This document shows positions 49,791 to 62,807 of a stretch of 64,000 nucleotides of DNA, in pieces; positions within the stretch are counted from its first letter, which is position 1, and each line of letters begins with the position of its first letter. The notes below the pieces were generated by a model. It did not search any database. It saw nothing but the letters and a program-made list of their open reading frames with translations, and was not told the origin of the DNA. A program made the position numbers and the translations under genes. The stretch covers positions 124,001 to 188,000 of the forward strand of contig JH720387.1 in the NCBI GenBank assembly GCA_000231825.2, written 5' to 3'. Source of the stretch: Tetrahymena elliotti 4EA (Eukaryota; Ciliophora; Oligohymenophorea; Hymenostomatida; Tetrahymenidae).

Positions 49791-51793
49791 TGACTAAACT
49801 CTAATACTGTTGCTATAAATTATTAATAAATTTAGATTTATCTTAAAATCAGAAAAATATGATGAGGTGATGATCTGCTAGAGAAAATCACATCCATACT
49901 AAATATAAAAATGATTTTTAATTATGCAATTAACAATCTTCATTTTGGTTTACTTGCTTTTAGCTGATTGTATTCTCAAGCTATCTGAATACCTATTATT
50001 GACAAAACTCATCTATTTTACAAAGTGTATTATTATTATTTAAAGAATTAGTTATTTTTTCTGTCTAATAATTTTTTGCTGATTAATTTTTGCTGAACAA
50101 AATATAAAGATTTTTATTTGGCTATCTTTCTCATGCATAAAATTATTGATTTCATTTAAAAATAAGTTAACTAAATAGATAAATATAGGATTTACCATGA
50201 ATTGAAGTTCTTTCTCTTTATTAATCTATCAATTATTACCTTAAAAAGCTATGATAACTATATTTTTTATATTATATACTGGATCATTTTATGGAAAACA
50301 TAACTCAAACATGAATATATTCTTAAGAAAAAGATGTGAAAATGATTCATTTAATTTAATTAATGTTATTTACTGTGTCAATTTATATTGCATCATAATT
50401 ATTCATATAACTTTAAGTAAAAAACTCTTTATTCTACACAAATCTCTCACAAATATTTCTAAATCTATTTTATTTTTGTTTTTAAGTTACAAAAGACATT
50501 ACTTTACTAATTAAGCTTTCACATTGTGCTAATATTTCAAATCTTTTAAAATAAAATATAAAGAGTATTAAAAAACCAGGAATCTTTTTGAAATACACTT
50601 CAATATTTTTAGAATAACATTAGCTAGAATATTGTCTGAAAAAAAGAGATAAGGTAAAACAATAAAATTAAGTAAATTTCAAATTAATGTATTAACATAA
50701 AAATAAAAAATTTAATTAAAAATAAACAAGAAGTAATTTATAAATTGATTAATTTTTTTATTTTTTATATTATGTATCTAGTAATAAACTCTTTTCGTAA
50801 ATTATAAAAAAAGATATATTATAGACATTTTAAAATACAATAAAATTTAATTATATCATAAACTGAAATCATAATTTTGCTAAAAATTTAGCTTCATGAT
50901 TCATTTTTATAGGTAGATCTTAAATAATATGATATTTATTTAATTTATTAAATTATGATTAAAACACTATTTAGTTTTGATAAATTTTTTTGGTTTCTTT
51001 TTATGTTCACACCATCAATTTTTATTTTTACTCATAATTATTTTCTTTAATTTAAATAAATTTTTTATTTTTCAAGATTTTTTTTGTCATTTGTTTTTAA
51101 ATATCTTTAATTGGTATTTCTGTTGGATAAATAAGAACAATTCTATTTAAAAAATGATACATTATTTGATGTTTGATATACTTGTTATAGTGTTTAGATA
51201 TTATTGAACTATAATTTTATTCAATATAAAAATAATAACAAAATTGAGTTTTTGTTATTTCTTTTTTGATTAATTTTCTTTTGGTGAACATAAAATTTAT
51301 TTTCAAAATAAACTTTAAATTTTACAAAATAAAACAATTCTTTTATCATAAAAAGAGTCTTTTCTAAAAAAATAATAACTTTTATTATCAAAAAATAATA
51401 AAAATAAAATAAAATTTTTTCAATTTTAGAGAAAATAGATTTTTTTATTGTAATTATATTAATACTAAAAAAAATATTAATAAGGTTTAATTAACTTATT
51501 TGAGAATATAATGTTTCTTCCCTATTTGAAATCTCTTTTTTAGATTTTTAGAGGGAAATACAACTTTTTTTTACCGGTTTTGAAGGAGGTATGCTTTTAA
51601 TGTGGAATTATTACTACTCACAAATACATATGTCTATCCATTTTAGTGGTAACAGAGGCTGAAAGATGAGTCTTATTGAGCCTGCTTTTAGTTGATTAAA
51701 TAATTAATTTTTGATTTAAATTGTTTTGGAGGAAATAAACTCTTAAAAAAACTTAATATTAAAGCAAATCATTAGTTTTAACATTTTTATTAA
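49791..51793. other. divergent intergenic region, promoters of both neighbours
   Basis: This 2 kb lies between two divergent genes, so it contains both promoters. An 87-codon hydrophobic frame at 50251-50514 has no protein-like composition and is taken as chance. Nothing else was recognised. Confidence 0.5.
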
Positions 51794-52828
51794 ATGAAAG
51801 CTTAAGCAAGTAAGGAATGGGAAGTTTTGTTTTTCCCTAACAAAAGTAATGAGCAGAAGGTCATTGATTTTATAAAGTTAGCTAAAAAAGAACTCAAGAT
51901 TTGTGTTTTCACTTTCACCAATTAAAACATTGCTATGGCTATCTTAAATAAAGTAGTAAATGAAAAAGTAAAAGTTAGAATTATTACTGATGATGTCTAA
52001 AACGAAGGCAAGTATAGTATTTGTGATGTCCTACAAGGTGCTAGTGATGATTTGATTAAGTTCAGAACTGATTTAAGAAAAGATGCCCATATGCATCACA
52101 AGTATGTTGTAGTAGATGATAAGTTTATTGCTACTGGATCATTTAATTGGACTGCAGCTGCAGTTACTAAGAATAATGAAAACTTACTCCTTATATAGAA
52201 ATAAGACATAGCAAAAGAATATTCAAAAAATTTTGAGGAACTGTGGGATTAATTTAAATCAACAGAAATAGCTCTCTCAAAGCTCTCTAGTGATATAAAA
52301 TAAAGAGCAGTAGCTTTAAAGAATAAACTAGGTAAAGGTGATTCATAAGGTTAGAAACCTGCTAATAACAGAGGCAGAAAGAAAGCTGACCAATAAAAAG
52401 AAAATGAAAAGTAAAATGCTGGTGATTTAATAATAGAATAGGAGGAGGAAGATGAAGATTAAGTAAAAAGATCAAAGAAAACAAATGGCCAATAATAGTA
52501 GCCATAAGATAGCAATGGTAATTAAACTCCTTCATAAAAACAAAATGGTGATAAAACTCCAAGAAAAAGAGGACCTAGAGCTAGAAAATAAACTGGTGAA
52601 GATGATGAAGAATTGCTGCAAAAGAAAGAAAATGTCAAGAAGCAAAAAAAAATAAAAAAACTAATGAAAATGAGCAAAATAACTGAGGTAAAGAGAGTCA
52701 TTTTGTAGAGCAAAGTAGCATCATCTAGATTCCAAAGATTCAAGAACGTAATATACAATGCAGCTTCATTTGCTCTAGGAGCTTTATCCTTAGGTTCTTA
52801 CCTCTATTTTTCATAAACACAAATTTGA
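51794..52828 (+). CDS. Phospholipase D-like (single HKD) protein with C-terminal anchor
   Basis: A single exon of 344 residues. The PLD catalytic motif is complete at residues 101-118 (HHKYVVVDD, then GSFN): H101, K103, D108, G115-S116 and N118 fit HxKx4Dx6GSxN. The N-terminal part (ELKICVFTFTNQNIAMAI, then VRIITDD) matches the strand-helix core of small PLD enzymes such as PLD6/Zucchini and bacterial Nuc, which use one HKD per subunit and work as dimers on phosphodiester bonds. From about residue 160 the protein is Lys/Gln/Glu-rich and disordered. Residues 321-339 (NAASFALGALSLGSYLYF) form a hydrophobic segment close to the C-terminus, so it may be tail-anchored, perhaps in mitochondria. PLD6 instead anchors by its N-terminus. 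Whether lipid or nucleic acid is cleaved cannot be told. Confidence 0.9.
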
Positions 52829-53624
52829 AATTGTTAATTAACTGTTAATTTTTTCATATTTTTTATCTACTCGTTTTTTTTTGTTATAGACCTATCAAAT
52901 TAATTTTTAGATTATTTTTCATATGATTTAATTAATTAAATAATCTTCTTTATAGATAATTAAATCTTAATAAAATTAAGTTGTTACCAATCATTTATCA
53001 AATCAAAAAAATTGTAATACTTATCTCCATAAAAATTAACTTTCTTTCAAATTTTATTTTGAAAAAATAAATAATTGCTTTAGTTTTAATTTATTTTGCT
53101 GATTCCTTTTTATTTCTGAATTAATTTATTCTTATCAATGTCTATCAAAGAATTTTAATTTTATATTTGTTCTAAAAATTTGCTAAAATATTTATTTTAA
53201 AGCATTTTAATGAATCTATCTCATAAAAATTTGCTAAAAAAAGAAATTAAAAAATCAACAAAAAATGAAAGAAGAATTAACATTTGAATAAACCAAATCT
53301 TTTATTAATTTCAAAAATTTTAAGAATTTAATTTCAAATTAAATAAATTTTTTTATGAAGAAACTAACTTTATTTTTTATGAAAATAAAATCATTTAAAA
53401 TTTGTTCATTGAAAATAATTTGTTTGGTTTAAATTTTTTAATTTTTATTTAATTAAAGCCAATTTATAAAATCTATCTGTTGATTTGAGACAAAACTTTA
53501 AATAAATAATATTTACAGGAGAAAAAACTTTAAATTGAACTATTTAGTTATTATGGTGAGTTAATTTATTAATTTTTTTAAAATTTTATTTAAAACTTTT
53601 ATCAAAATCAAGAAAAAAATAATT
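52829..53624. other. convergent intergenic spacer
   Basis: AT-rich spacer between the PLD-like stop and the following minus-strand stop, presumably the two 3' untranslated regions. No gene was seen. Confidence 0.55.
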
Positions 53625-55423
53625 TCAGATATTTAATTTAAGCTAATTAGATCCTGTTGAAATTGGATAGAATTCTTCTGGAAAAACTGCATGTACTAAT
53701 TTATTTGCATAGGGGGTTTATGGTTTTATTGTTTTGTCTAAACTTCTTTTTAAGGTAATTTTTTTGCTATTTTTACTATGGCTAGTGTGTATTCCCAATT
53801 ATTTTTCATCTCCTTCAGTGAAAAGTTTTTAGTTTTTATTATAAACCTGGTTTAATCCATAAAAAGTAGATTCTAAACTGATAATATTTTGTAGTTCATT
53901 TGGCTCTGTGTTTAAACCTGTTATTGTATCTAATGGATTTGATGCATTTGTAGTTATTCTATTCATCACATCGCTTGAAGTATTTAATCTTTTTGGATTT
54001 TTCTTGTTATATGAAGGTGGTTTTGCATTTTAATAAATTCCCAGCTAGACCAAAGAGGGATTTTACTATTGCTATTATGGCTAAAGGGATGAGGTTCTAT
54101 CACCTCCTCTACTAACTGTTTTTCCTCTTTATTGAGCTTCTAAATCTTAAAAGCTTGCCAACATAAAGTTATTTTAATTAGAAGAAGTTGAATAGAAAGA
54201 AGACTCAGTTCTATTTCTATGATGTGAAGATTATGTTCTATTCTATTGTGATGTACCAAGTAATTTTTTTTCTCTAACTTTATTGGCCTTTTCCATGTTC
54301 CTTTTCATAAGATCATCTTAAGCCTTCTTTTTATTAATTTGTGTCATTTATCTAACTAAATAATTCTATGATCGATTAAAGTTTTAGACCCACATCTCAT
54401 CACTTTTTGTTTGCATTCCAATTTATTTTAAAATCTCAACCCTCTAAAATTTTTCTAAACATATGAATAAATGGATGATTTAAGAGAAATAATAAACAAA
54501 AATTTACATTCAAAATCTATTTTAGTGTTAACTTCTTTTGTAAATTCTCTATTCTTTTTTTCAATATTGTTAACTTCTTTTTATTCATTTTAATGAATCA
54601 GTTTATCCATATTTTTTATCTCTTTAATAAGGTAGGATCTCTTTTTACTATCTTGAATTCCTTTTTATTTTGCTATTAAACTCTGTTCTTCTCTCTCTTT
54701 AATTAAAACCTATTAAATTGATTTCATATTATAACACTTTTAGCTAATTTAATTAAAATTTACTTGGAAATCTCTACTTTAGCACCTCTATTAGTCTTTT
54801 AATATAGTTACATCAGTAACAATGTTATTTAAAGAGTTGTCTAGCAGAGGTCTGCTACGATATCTGCTATGTGAAGTTGATAGAGGATTAACTTAATTCC
54901 CTTTATAAAAGCTTAGTACTGTTGAATCAAATTCAGATTTAGCATATTTCGTAGATGTGTCATTTGTTGTGATAGGAAGCCCCCTTTTTGTAAAATCAAA
55001 ATTCTCATTTTATAGCTAAGGTAATCCTTTTTATTTAGGAATTTCTATATTCGAAGCTTCAATTGAAATTTTGATTTGTTCATTAAAATTTTTTCCACTT
55101 AGTAAGACTTAATTATTTTGTTATTTGTAGATGTAGACTGAATCATTATAATATATATTAAATTATTCTTCTATTTTGGACAAAGGTTTTTATTTTTAAG
55201 CATTATTTAATTTTTAATTTGATTTATTTTAAAATAAAGGAATCATAGTTCCTTTATATGTAACTAAGCTTTCAACTTAGCTCATTTAGCAAATTTTGCT
55301 AGCTTTTGAATTAAATTCAATTTTATTTTAGCTGCTTATGAACAAACTATTAGGGTTATTAATAGACTTTTCTTCCTTAGCTAAGCATCTATTTTGGTCA
55401 TACTGCAAATCTATATCTATCAT
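53625..55423 (-). CDS. Gln/Asn-rich protein with central coiled coil, unrecognised
   Basis: Two exons (54508-55423 and 53625-54454) join in frame to 581 residues from ATG 55421-55423 to TGA 53625-53627. The N-terminal third is polar and low in complexity. The middle, across the splice site, is a long charged helix: SIQQVLIKEREEQSLIAK, then KKRSYLIKEIKNMDKLIH, then NKVREKKLLGTSQ. Heptad spacing suggests a coiled coil. The C-terminal third is Ser/Gln/Asn-rich and basic, with short runs of Gln. There are no membrane segments or catalytic motifs. I do not recognise a family; helical proteins of this sort are common in ciliate cytoskeletal and ciliary structures, but that is not evidence of function. 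It lies 269 bp from the stop of the LRRIQ3-like gene on the same strand. Confidence 0.72.
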
Positions 55424-55692
55424 TATTAAATTAATTTAATTCCATAATTTAAATAAAAAAATATTTGAAATTATCAGTTATTTAATTAAAAGGGTTTATT
55501 GAATAATTTAATACTAATAATATTTCATTAAAATTATATTTTTTAAAATATCTCAAGGACTTTATCAAATCAATTTTAGTTTTGTTTAATTCTAGATCAA
55601 TTTATTTACTAACTTAATCAAATTTGTTCTTTCTAAAAAAAAAAAACTTTGAGCTTTTTTGTTTGAATTTTATTTCAAAAATATTCTTTTTT

Positions 55693-58398
55693 TCAAATTA
55701 GTTGATGAAATAATTTAAGAAAAACATTAAAATTACTATATGTAGCTTTAAGTTCTGTCTCCTCAGAGAGAATAAATGTGTAGTTAGAAATTTAAGGATA
55801 AGTAAAGAGTTTGATAAAGTATCCATTATTTTTAAATCTATATGTTATTAAAGCTAGTGCTGCAGCTCTGTATTTGGCCTCTTATAAAGAAGCAAATTCT
55901 ATTTTAAGATATTTCATTCCTCCAATTTATAATATTCCAATTTTAGTAGAGGTGTGAATCAAATGCATAATATCTCCACAATATTCCTCATCTGACATTT
56001 CTTTTGTTTATTGATCGGCTGTTAATTTTAGCCACTTAGGAAATATTCTTTTTTCTTAATTACATTAATTTAAATTAATAAAAATAATTTTATAAATATT
56101 TTACATAAATCAATAAACTTCTATTGCTGGATATTATCAAAGTTCCAAGTTAATCTAGCAGTTCCTCTCAAAGCAGAGTATTAAATCATATTATCTTATT
56201 CTTAAAACATAATAACCTTCTTCTTAATTGTTTTTTAATAAATTTTAGGAAGATTTTCATAAGTAGAAAAATGAATGAAAAGAGTATTTGTGTTAATTTA
56301 TTAATGAATATAGTATGACAGCTAGCTTAAAAATGATCTTTTATGGTACCATTTAATATTGCGAAACCAATGTTAGAGTTTATTACAAGCTCTCTTTTAT
56401 TGTATAATTCCAAAAACTTATATCTATTGAGCTTTACTTTTGTGGTATCTCCACATTTTTTGTATTTTAATTGCTGCAGATACTTATATCAAGTAATTCT
56501 TGAAAAAAACTAAAAAAAGAGGTTTTTTTTAATATTTTTTTTACTCCTAATTTTCCAAGTTTTTAGATAGAATTTACTCTGCTTAGTCAGCTACACTCGT
56601 AAGAAAGTTACTCTCTTCTTATTCTTGTTGTTTATTTTGGTTTTTTAACTTATCTTCTTACGTTTTATAGAAATCTTTTACTTAGTTTTAGTCATCTTCT
56701 TCTAATGTACCATGGAAAGCTAAGTGATTGTATGAAATTACTTGCTTAGTAAATGCTATTGCGATATTTTAATCAGGACATTAAAATTCCATTAAACACT
56801 CATATTATCTTTGTTAAAAACGCTTTAATTTGTTTGTGACTTAAATAAATTTCTCCCTTTCTTCCTGAGTCATTTAATATTTTTTTAGTTCTCTATCCAT
56901 ATTAGGTAAGTTTATATAGCTATTAAATTTATTACAGAAGGGATGATATTGCATATCATAATATTTTTGATCAGTCTTTGTAAATAAAACCTTTGATCTT
57001 AGGGAAGGACGCATTAAAGCATTAAATGGATATTTGCTATAATAAATATGATTATTTTACTCTTAACTTTCTATAACACGAATACCTAAGACCTTTTCAG
57101 CATTTTTTACATATTTTGAAAAGAGATTTTTCTTAATATCAGCATAAATACTCTAGACTTTATCTTAATTTGGAATATATTTATAGCAATCATCGAATAT
57201 TTTCCTAAATTCTCTCACTTGATCTCTGTGAAAATAAATAATTATTTAGCTATTTTATGGATTATGATTTGCTGAATTTGGTAAGTGTATATTTTTTAGA
57301 TTTTATTTTTATTATGTAGATTAAAATTTATTAGAGGGGCTTACTAAATTAGATTTAGTTAAGGATAAAGGAAGAGCAGGTTAAGGGAAAAGTACTTGCT
57401 GGTATGAATTCAAAAATTACTTCATCTTTTTTAAAGCCTTCAATATAATTCTTGCTGCCATTTACATTTACTTTTTGACACGAAAGCGATGTAAGTATTC
57501 CCTAAACAGCTTCTTTAGCATATCTAAGCTTCTGTGGAATTGATATGATTTTTTTTCATATAGTAAATATTCTTTACCCCTTTCTTAAAGTAAGGTTTTA
57601 AGAGTAAGTTTTCTCATAGTGTGTTTCTTCCAATGCGAAGAAACTCTTAACGACATCTGTAAGCGATCTTCTGCAGTTTTAAGTTTACTTTTAAGCTATT
57701 TTCTGCAGGTGTATCCTCTCCACATTCTTTAAATAATAACTATTGGGGAATTTTCAGAATATTTTTTGATGATAATCTTGATTTCCTCTCTCATAAGAAG
57801 GAGATAATCATCATCTTATAGAACTGTTTCTGAAGGAATACTGATTAATGGCCAATTTATTTTGGTAGTAGGAGAAAGAGCATAAAATCTATCTGTTTTA
57901 GATGTCTAAAAAAAATAATTAAAGTGAGATAAAAATTAATTGTTTTACCATTTCCATTCTCTCTTCATCTGAAATAGCATTAAAATCCAAGGCAAATAAC
58001 TTTGGCATAGAATTAACAACGAAATGACGTAGAGACCATTTAGTTGATAAAGGATTGTTGAAAAGAGTAAGATACATCAAATTAGGAATTTCAAAAACTT
58101 TATACAAACTTTCTGCATCATCAATTAGATTATTATGGAGATATAGCAGCTTAAGAGAAACTAGATTTTTGAAAGAAACATTTTTAGGAAAAAGTTATAT
58201 TTTGTTACTGCTTATATCAAGCTTAATCAAATTTTAGCAATTTTTAATATTTTCCAATTCTTTTACCATTATTTCTGTCCCTTGAAGAATCAGAATTTTT
58301 AGTTTCAGTGGTTCTTAAATTCTATTAGCAAGCACATTAACTTTTTAAACATTTTAGGTTCCTTCTTCAAGAGTATCATTATTTTTATTCAAACTCAT
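55693..58398 (-). CDS. LRRIQ3: LRRIQ3-like leucine-rich repeat and IQ motif protein
   Basis: Four exons (57949-58398, 56612-57905, 56105-56509, 55693-56054) join in frame to 836 residues. The N-terminus holds LRRs at about residues 40-125 (NLIKLDISSNKIQLFP, then LKLLYLHNN and LMYLTLFNNPLS), capped by FALDFNAISDEER. The order and wording closely follow LRRIQ3 of animals. A first IQ motif lies at about residues 205-221 (PIVIIQRMWRGYTCRK) and another downstream (AAIKIQKMWRYHKSK); both should bind calmodulin or a centrin/calmodulin-like light chain. Animal LRRIQ3 is testis- and cilium-associated, so an axonemal role is plausible but inferred. The junction after exon 2 was placed by phase (GT at 56610-56611); another nearby site is possible. 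The symbol denotes similarity, not proven orthology. Confidence 0.82.
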
Positions 58399-59539
58399 TA
58401 TAACAATTTAATGAGTGATTATATATTCCTTTTTGGTTTTTATAAAAGCTGCTTACTTTGACCAATATTTCTTCTTTTTCTTTTAATTAAATAAACATAA
58501 AAAAATCAATTTTTTTACCAATCAATATAAAGTATTGTAAAGTAATAAATTGACAAGAGAACTTATTATGCAGTTAAAAATTTACACTAAACCAAGTAAT
58601 TATTAAAAAATTTGAACTTATTAATATAAATCTTAATATCTGTAATGGCAAATCCTTTTTCTAATCATCAAAAGTATTTTCATTTAACCACAATTATTTT
58701 ATTTATTAACTAAATGACTACATAAGTATTTTGGTAATAATTATTTTTTAAGAGAGAGCTAGCTACTCAGTAGATGTGATTAAACCTTTTATTAACCAAA
58801 ATAGTATTAGTTTATTTATTCTTAAAGTCATTAAATTATCTTTTATGGGGATGAATTTTCTTGAATGTCAAACATCTTTGAGTGGTAATATATTTTTTAC
58901 TTAATTTCATTAATTTTCATAATAGTTACGAGATAATTTTTCAATTATTTAAAATTATTTAGTTTTAATTTAAAGTTTAAGATGAAATAATTTAAAAATA
59001 TAAATATAAATAATGAAGTAGTTAATCTGTCATTTGTTGGATTAAATTAATATATTAAGTATCATATTATAAATCTAAATTATTTTATAGTTTTTTGAAC
59101 CTAGTGATAATGGATAATTAGAAAGAAACTTTAGATAAAATCTTTAAATACCAAAAAACAAATTTTTAATTATTTAATTAGGAATCTTTTAAAAAATTGA
59201 ATAGTTTAATTTTTTGGCAATACGAATTTCTATAGAGTCATTTTAAATATATTGGTTTTCTAAAATCTAATTTATCACAATTAGTTTTATTCTTGAACCT
59301 TTAAATATAATTAGAAACTAGCTGTTGCTATAAACTATTTTTGAGCATAAAAATAAAAATCTAACTTGATTCAAATATGTTTTTTTTGATAACGCATTTT
59401 ATTAATTAAAAAAGATTAGACGCGTTTAGTATATTTTGATATGTATCCAAAAAATAAAAATACTAATTGATTGCTGATTTATTAATTTAATTTAGTTGAT
59501 TAATTTATTGATAGAACTTTTCTTAAAAGATAATTGGCC
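58399..59539. other. divergent intergenic region
   Basis: This 1.1 kb separates the divergent LRRIQ3-like and SMU1 genes and must contain both promoters. It is AT-rich with no further gene or repeat recognised. Confidence 0.55.
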
Positions 59540-61193
59540 ATGTCTTTACAATTTAAAACAGATGATGTAGTAAAGCTTATGCTTTAATTCATGAAAGAAA
59601 ATGGATTAGTGAATTCTCTTAAAACATTATAAGAAGAGACTTAAGTTTCTTTGAATGTAGTTAGCAATACTGAGTATTTTGTAGAAAACATTAAAGAAGG
59701 AAGATGGGATAAAGTTTTAAATGAAGTATAAAGTATGAAATTACCCGGAAAAAAGCTTATGGAATTATATGAAATAGTTGTTTGTGAATTATTAGAATTA
59801 GGAGAAAGTGTAGCAGCATAATTTATAGTTAAGTAAGCTGTTAAGCCAGCAGGGCTTTTTGAAGAATTCAAAGAAAGAGCTTTAAGATTAGATTATCTTT
59901 CAAAAAAAATACCAATAGATATTAGAGAATTATATTAAGATAAATATACAAAGGATAAGAGGAGAGCTAATCTTGCTTCATCTCTTCTCAAGGAAGTTGT
60001 TTCTGCTCCTCCTTCTCGCCTTTTGTAGCTATTAGGTAAAATATTAATTTATTTTAGGATGTCTATTTATATGGATATATTAACAGGAGACGCATTAAAA
60101 TTTTAAGAGCAATCAGGATAAATTACAACAGGTATTAAATTAGATTTATTCACAGGATAGGTCCCACACACAGAAGATACAGAAGATATTGTAATAAATA
60201 TAATTGTTTTTAAATGTGAAAGATATTTATTGTCTTTTTTAAAAAAAGCCTATTAATAAGGTTGAAAAATTAGTTTAATTTGGAAGTGAAAGTAGAATTC
60301 TTTGCACTGAATTTAGTAAGAATGGAAATTATCTTGCTCTTGGAAGTGCAGATGGAATAATAGAAGTTTGGGATAGCGTTTTAATGAAATTAAGAACAGA
60401 TTTAAATTATTAAAAAGATGAGTAATTTATGTTCCATGAAGAAGCCATTCATGCATTAGCTTTCTCAGATGATGGCGAAATTTTGGTATCAGGGGATAAA
60501 GCAGGGACAATTAAAGTCTGGAAAACTTAGACAGGAAAAAGCTTAAAAAAAATAGATAATGGTTTAAGTGAAAGTATTTCATCACTTAAGTTTGGAGCAG
60601 ATCCTTCACATTTGATAGTAGGATATAGTAAGAATTTAATTAGGGTATATGGTTTAAAAAGTGGTACAATCATCATGGAACATAGATCTAAATAGGAAGG
60701 AAATATTAATGATATGTTCATTCCTTCCAATGAAGAGGTCATTTCTGTAGCAACTGATGGATTTATAAGAGTTTGGGATTCTAAAACTGGATAGCAAAGG
60801 CAATAAATATAATTACCACGTACTGAAAATTAATCTGCAAACGAAGTAGAAATATTTAACATCCTTGAATCAAGACATAAAAAAGGCTACTTTATCTGTG
60901 AAAAAAGTAATAGATTAGTAATTTTAGATAAGAAAACATTTGAAATAACAAGTTAGTTTGTTAATGATAGAAATGAAGATTTTTCATCTGGCTCTTTATC
61001 AGCCTAAAAGAGATTAATCTATGGTGTCACTAACAAAGGTTATTTATACTGTTATCGTGCTAAAGATTCTAAAATGTAATCTTTCTTTTAAGTGTCATAA
61101 GATGAAGTACTTGGTATTAAACATCATCCATCTCGTAATATTCTAGTTGCATACACACTAGGAGGAGACTTCTTATTCTTAAAAGCATCATGA
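59540..61193 (+). CDS. SMU1: SMU1, WD40 spliceosomal factor
   Basis: Three exons (59540-60035, 60087-60190, 60249-61193) encode 514 residues, almost the same as animal SMU1 (513). The order of blocks is that of SMU1. A LisH region comes first (VVKLMLQFMKENGLVNSLKT, then LQEETQVSLN). The CTLH-like stretch follows (NIKEGRWDKVLNEVQSMKLP, then ELYEIVVCELLELGE), then the conserved DKRRANLA and PPSRLLQLLGDALKFQ, and a linker GIKLDLFTGQ. The C-terminal WD40 propeller includes GSADGIIEVWD, GDKAGTIKVWK and ATDGFIRVWD. SMU1 pairs with RED/IK in the spliceosomal B complex and helps activation and the splicing of short introns. That function suits this genome, whose introns are mostly 50-150 bp. Gene assignment is firm. 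Confidence 0.95.
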
Positions 61194-61474
61194 TAAAATA
61201 AATTATAAGTTATTCAAATTATTTATTTTTTTGTGTGTATTAAAACTATGAAATCAAGAAAAGTAAAATTATTAGTTAAAAATAAAATTATTACTCGATT
61301 TGATTATTAATTATAATTGTATTTTTTTGAATGATTTTGTTTTAAAAATTAAAATGATTAATTAATAATATTTAATCAAAATTAAATGGTTTTGTAAAAT
61401 TAAAAATTGAAGTTATTAAAGTAATTGAATAATAAAGTGATTTTCTACTGAACATTAAATATAGAACACATTGA

Positions 61475-62482
61475 TCATAAATGATTTGTTTTATAAATTT
61501 GAATTTTAAATTCAGAAAGCCACTTATGAGTAATAATTAACTTTTCATCTGGAACATTAAGAATAAGTTTTATTTTTCTCGCTTTTTCTAGTTGCTTCTT
61601 TATGCTTTGAGGAGAATCATCTGGAAATTTTTTGATATATTTTTCCATATATTACTCAAATGTCTTATGATTATCAAGCAAGTATTATGATTTATCATCC
61701 TTTTAATTGGTTTAGGTACTGTTATTTTCTTCAATGGAAATTTAATTTTTTGGGAATTTAAATTTCTTAACTTAATTTTTTTATTTTTTCTCTCCTTTAA
61801 AATCGTTAAAATCTTGAGTCCTGTTTGAAGTAGCTACTATTTTTTTATCAGGGTTATTTAGAGGCGTTTTTATTTATTTAAGTTCAATTTTATTTTATAA
61901 ATCAGGAGCTTTTTATAAATGATATTTTTGATCTTCTTTTTACTCCTCGAATTCCTCCTCAATTTCTAATTCTTAATTTTTTTCAATCAAAAAATCAATA
62001 TTTTTATTTTATACATCTTAAGCTGAGTGAGATGAGTGATTTGATACAACTTTTTTAAGCAACTCATTATTTTATTTACCTTGTATAGATTTAAATTAAA
62101 ATTTGCTTTTGTTACTCTCAAATTAATCAACTAATTAATTTTTTAAGGGTGATATTTAAACTTAAGGCAGTTATTAAATTTGGTTTGAAGGTAGAACTTG
62201 GTTTTATATTAATGGTTCAATTAATTTTGAATCCTTCATGGGCTCTTTTGAAATTAAAGTTCTTTGGTATTAAGCCTGGGAATAGTTATAATAATTATAA
62301 ATTTATCTTAGATTTTTACATTTTTCTTCCCAAATGTTAAGCTCATCTTTAGTTTCTTATTCGATATCAGCTAGTATCTACAGTTATTTATCAATTAATG
62401 TCTTCTTTTTTTGTAATTCTTCTAGGATTTATGTATCAATATCAAAAGTATTATTAGAATTCTGCTCTTCTTCCATTTACAT
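61475..62482 (-). CDS. Charged coiled-coil protein, unrecognised
   Basis: An uninterrupted frame of 335 residues runs from ATG 62480-62482 to TGA 61475-61477. The N-terminus has a short coiled coil (ILEELQKKKTLIDKQLQIL, then ADIEQETKDELNIWEEKCK). The middle is Gln/Asn/Lys-rich and probably disordered. The C-terminal 70 residues (FEQYMEKYIKKFPDDSP, then KKQLEKARKIKLILNVP, then WLSEFKIQIY) look like a compact helical domain. I do not recognise a family. Its stop lies 281 bp from the convergent SMU1 stop. Confidence 0.65.
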
Positions 62483-62807
62483 TGTTGAATTTTTTAAATT
62501 AACAGATTGATTATTTAAGAAATGTTGTAAAATATTTATTTTAATATATTTATTCAAATTGGATTAAATTATTTAAAGTGGGGTTTTAACCTAAAAAAAT
62601 TGTGTTAAAAAATTCCATTTTAACTCTTTTAATTTTCCTTGAAGCATACAAAAAAATTATTAAGTGAAATCAAAAATATTTTAGAAAATTATTAGAATTA
62701 TTTTGAACTTTTTTGGTTTTTGAGATTAAAATTTTAAAATTTGAAAAATATCTGCATAACACAAAATAAATATATATTTAATATATAGGTTATCTCTAAA
62801 TCTTAGC
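62483..62807. other. short intergenic spacer
   Basis: 325 bp between two minus-strand genes. It contains the promoter of the 61475-62482 gene and the 3' region of the RNase H2 subunit C gene. No other element was seen. Confidence 0.55.

Noticed and set aside
49696..49914. 72-residue plus-strand frame beginning MFNYELLLNEGK
   Set aside because: It overlaps the first exon of the minus-strand 1159-residue gene, whose ATG, splice phase and downstream exons fit well. The plus frame is its shadow.
50251..50514. 87-residue plus-strand hydrophobic frame
   Set aside because: Composition is that of AT-rich noncoding DNA, no neighbouring exons extend it, and with TGA as the only stop, chance frames of this length are common.
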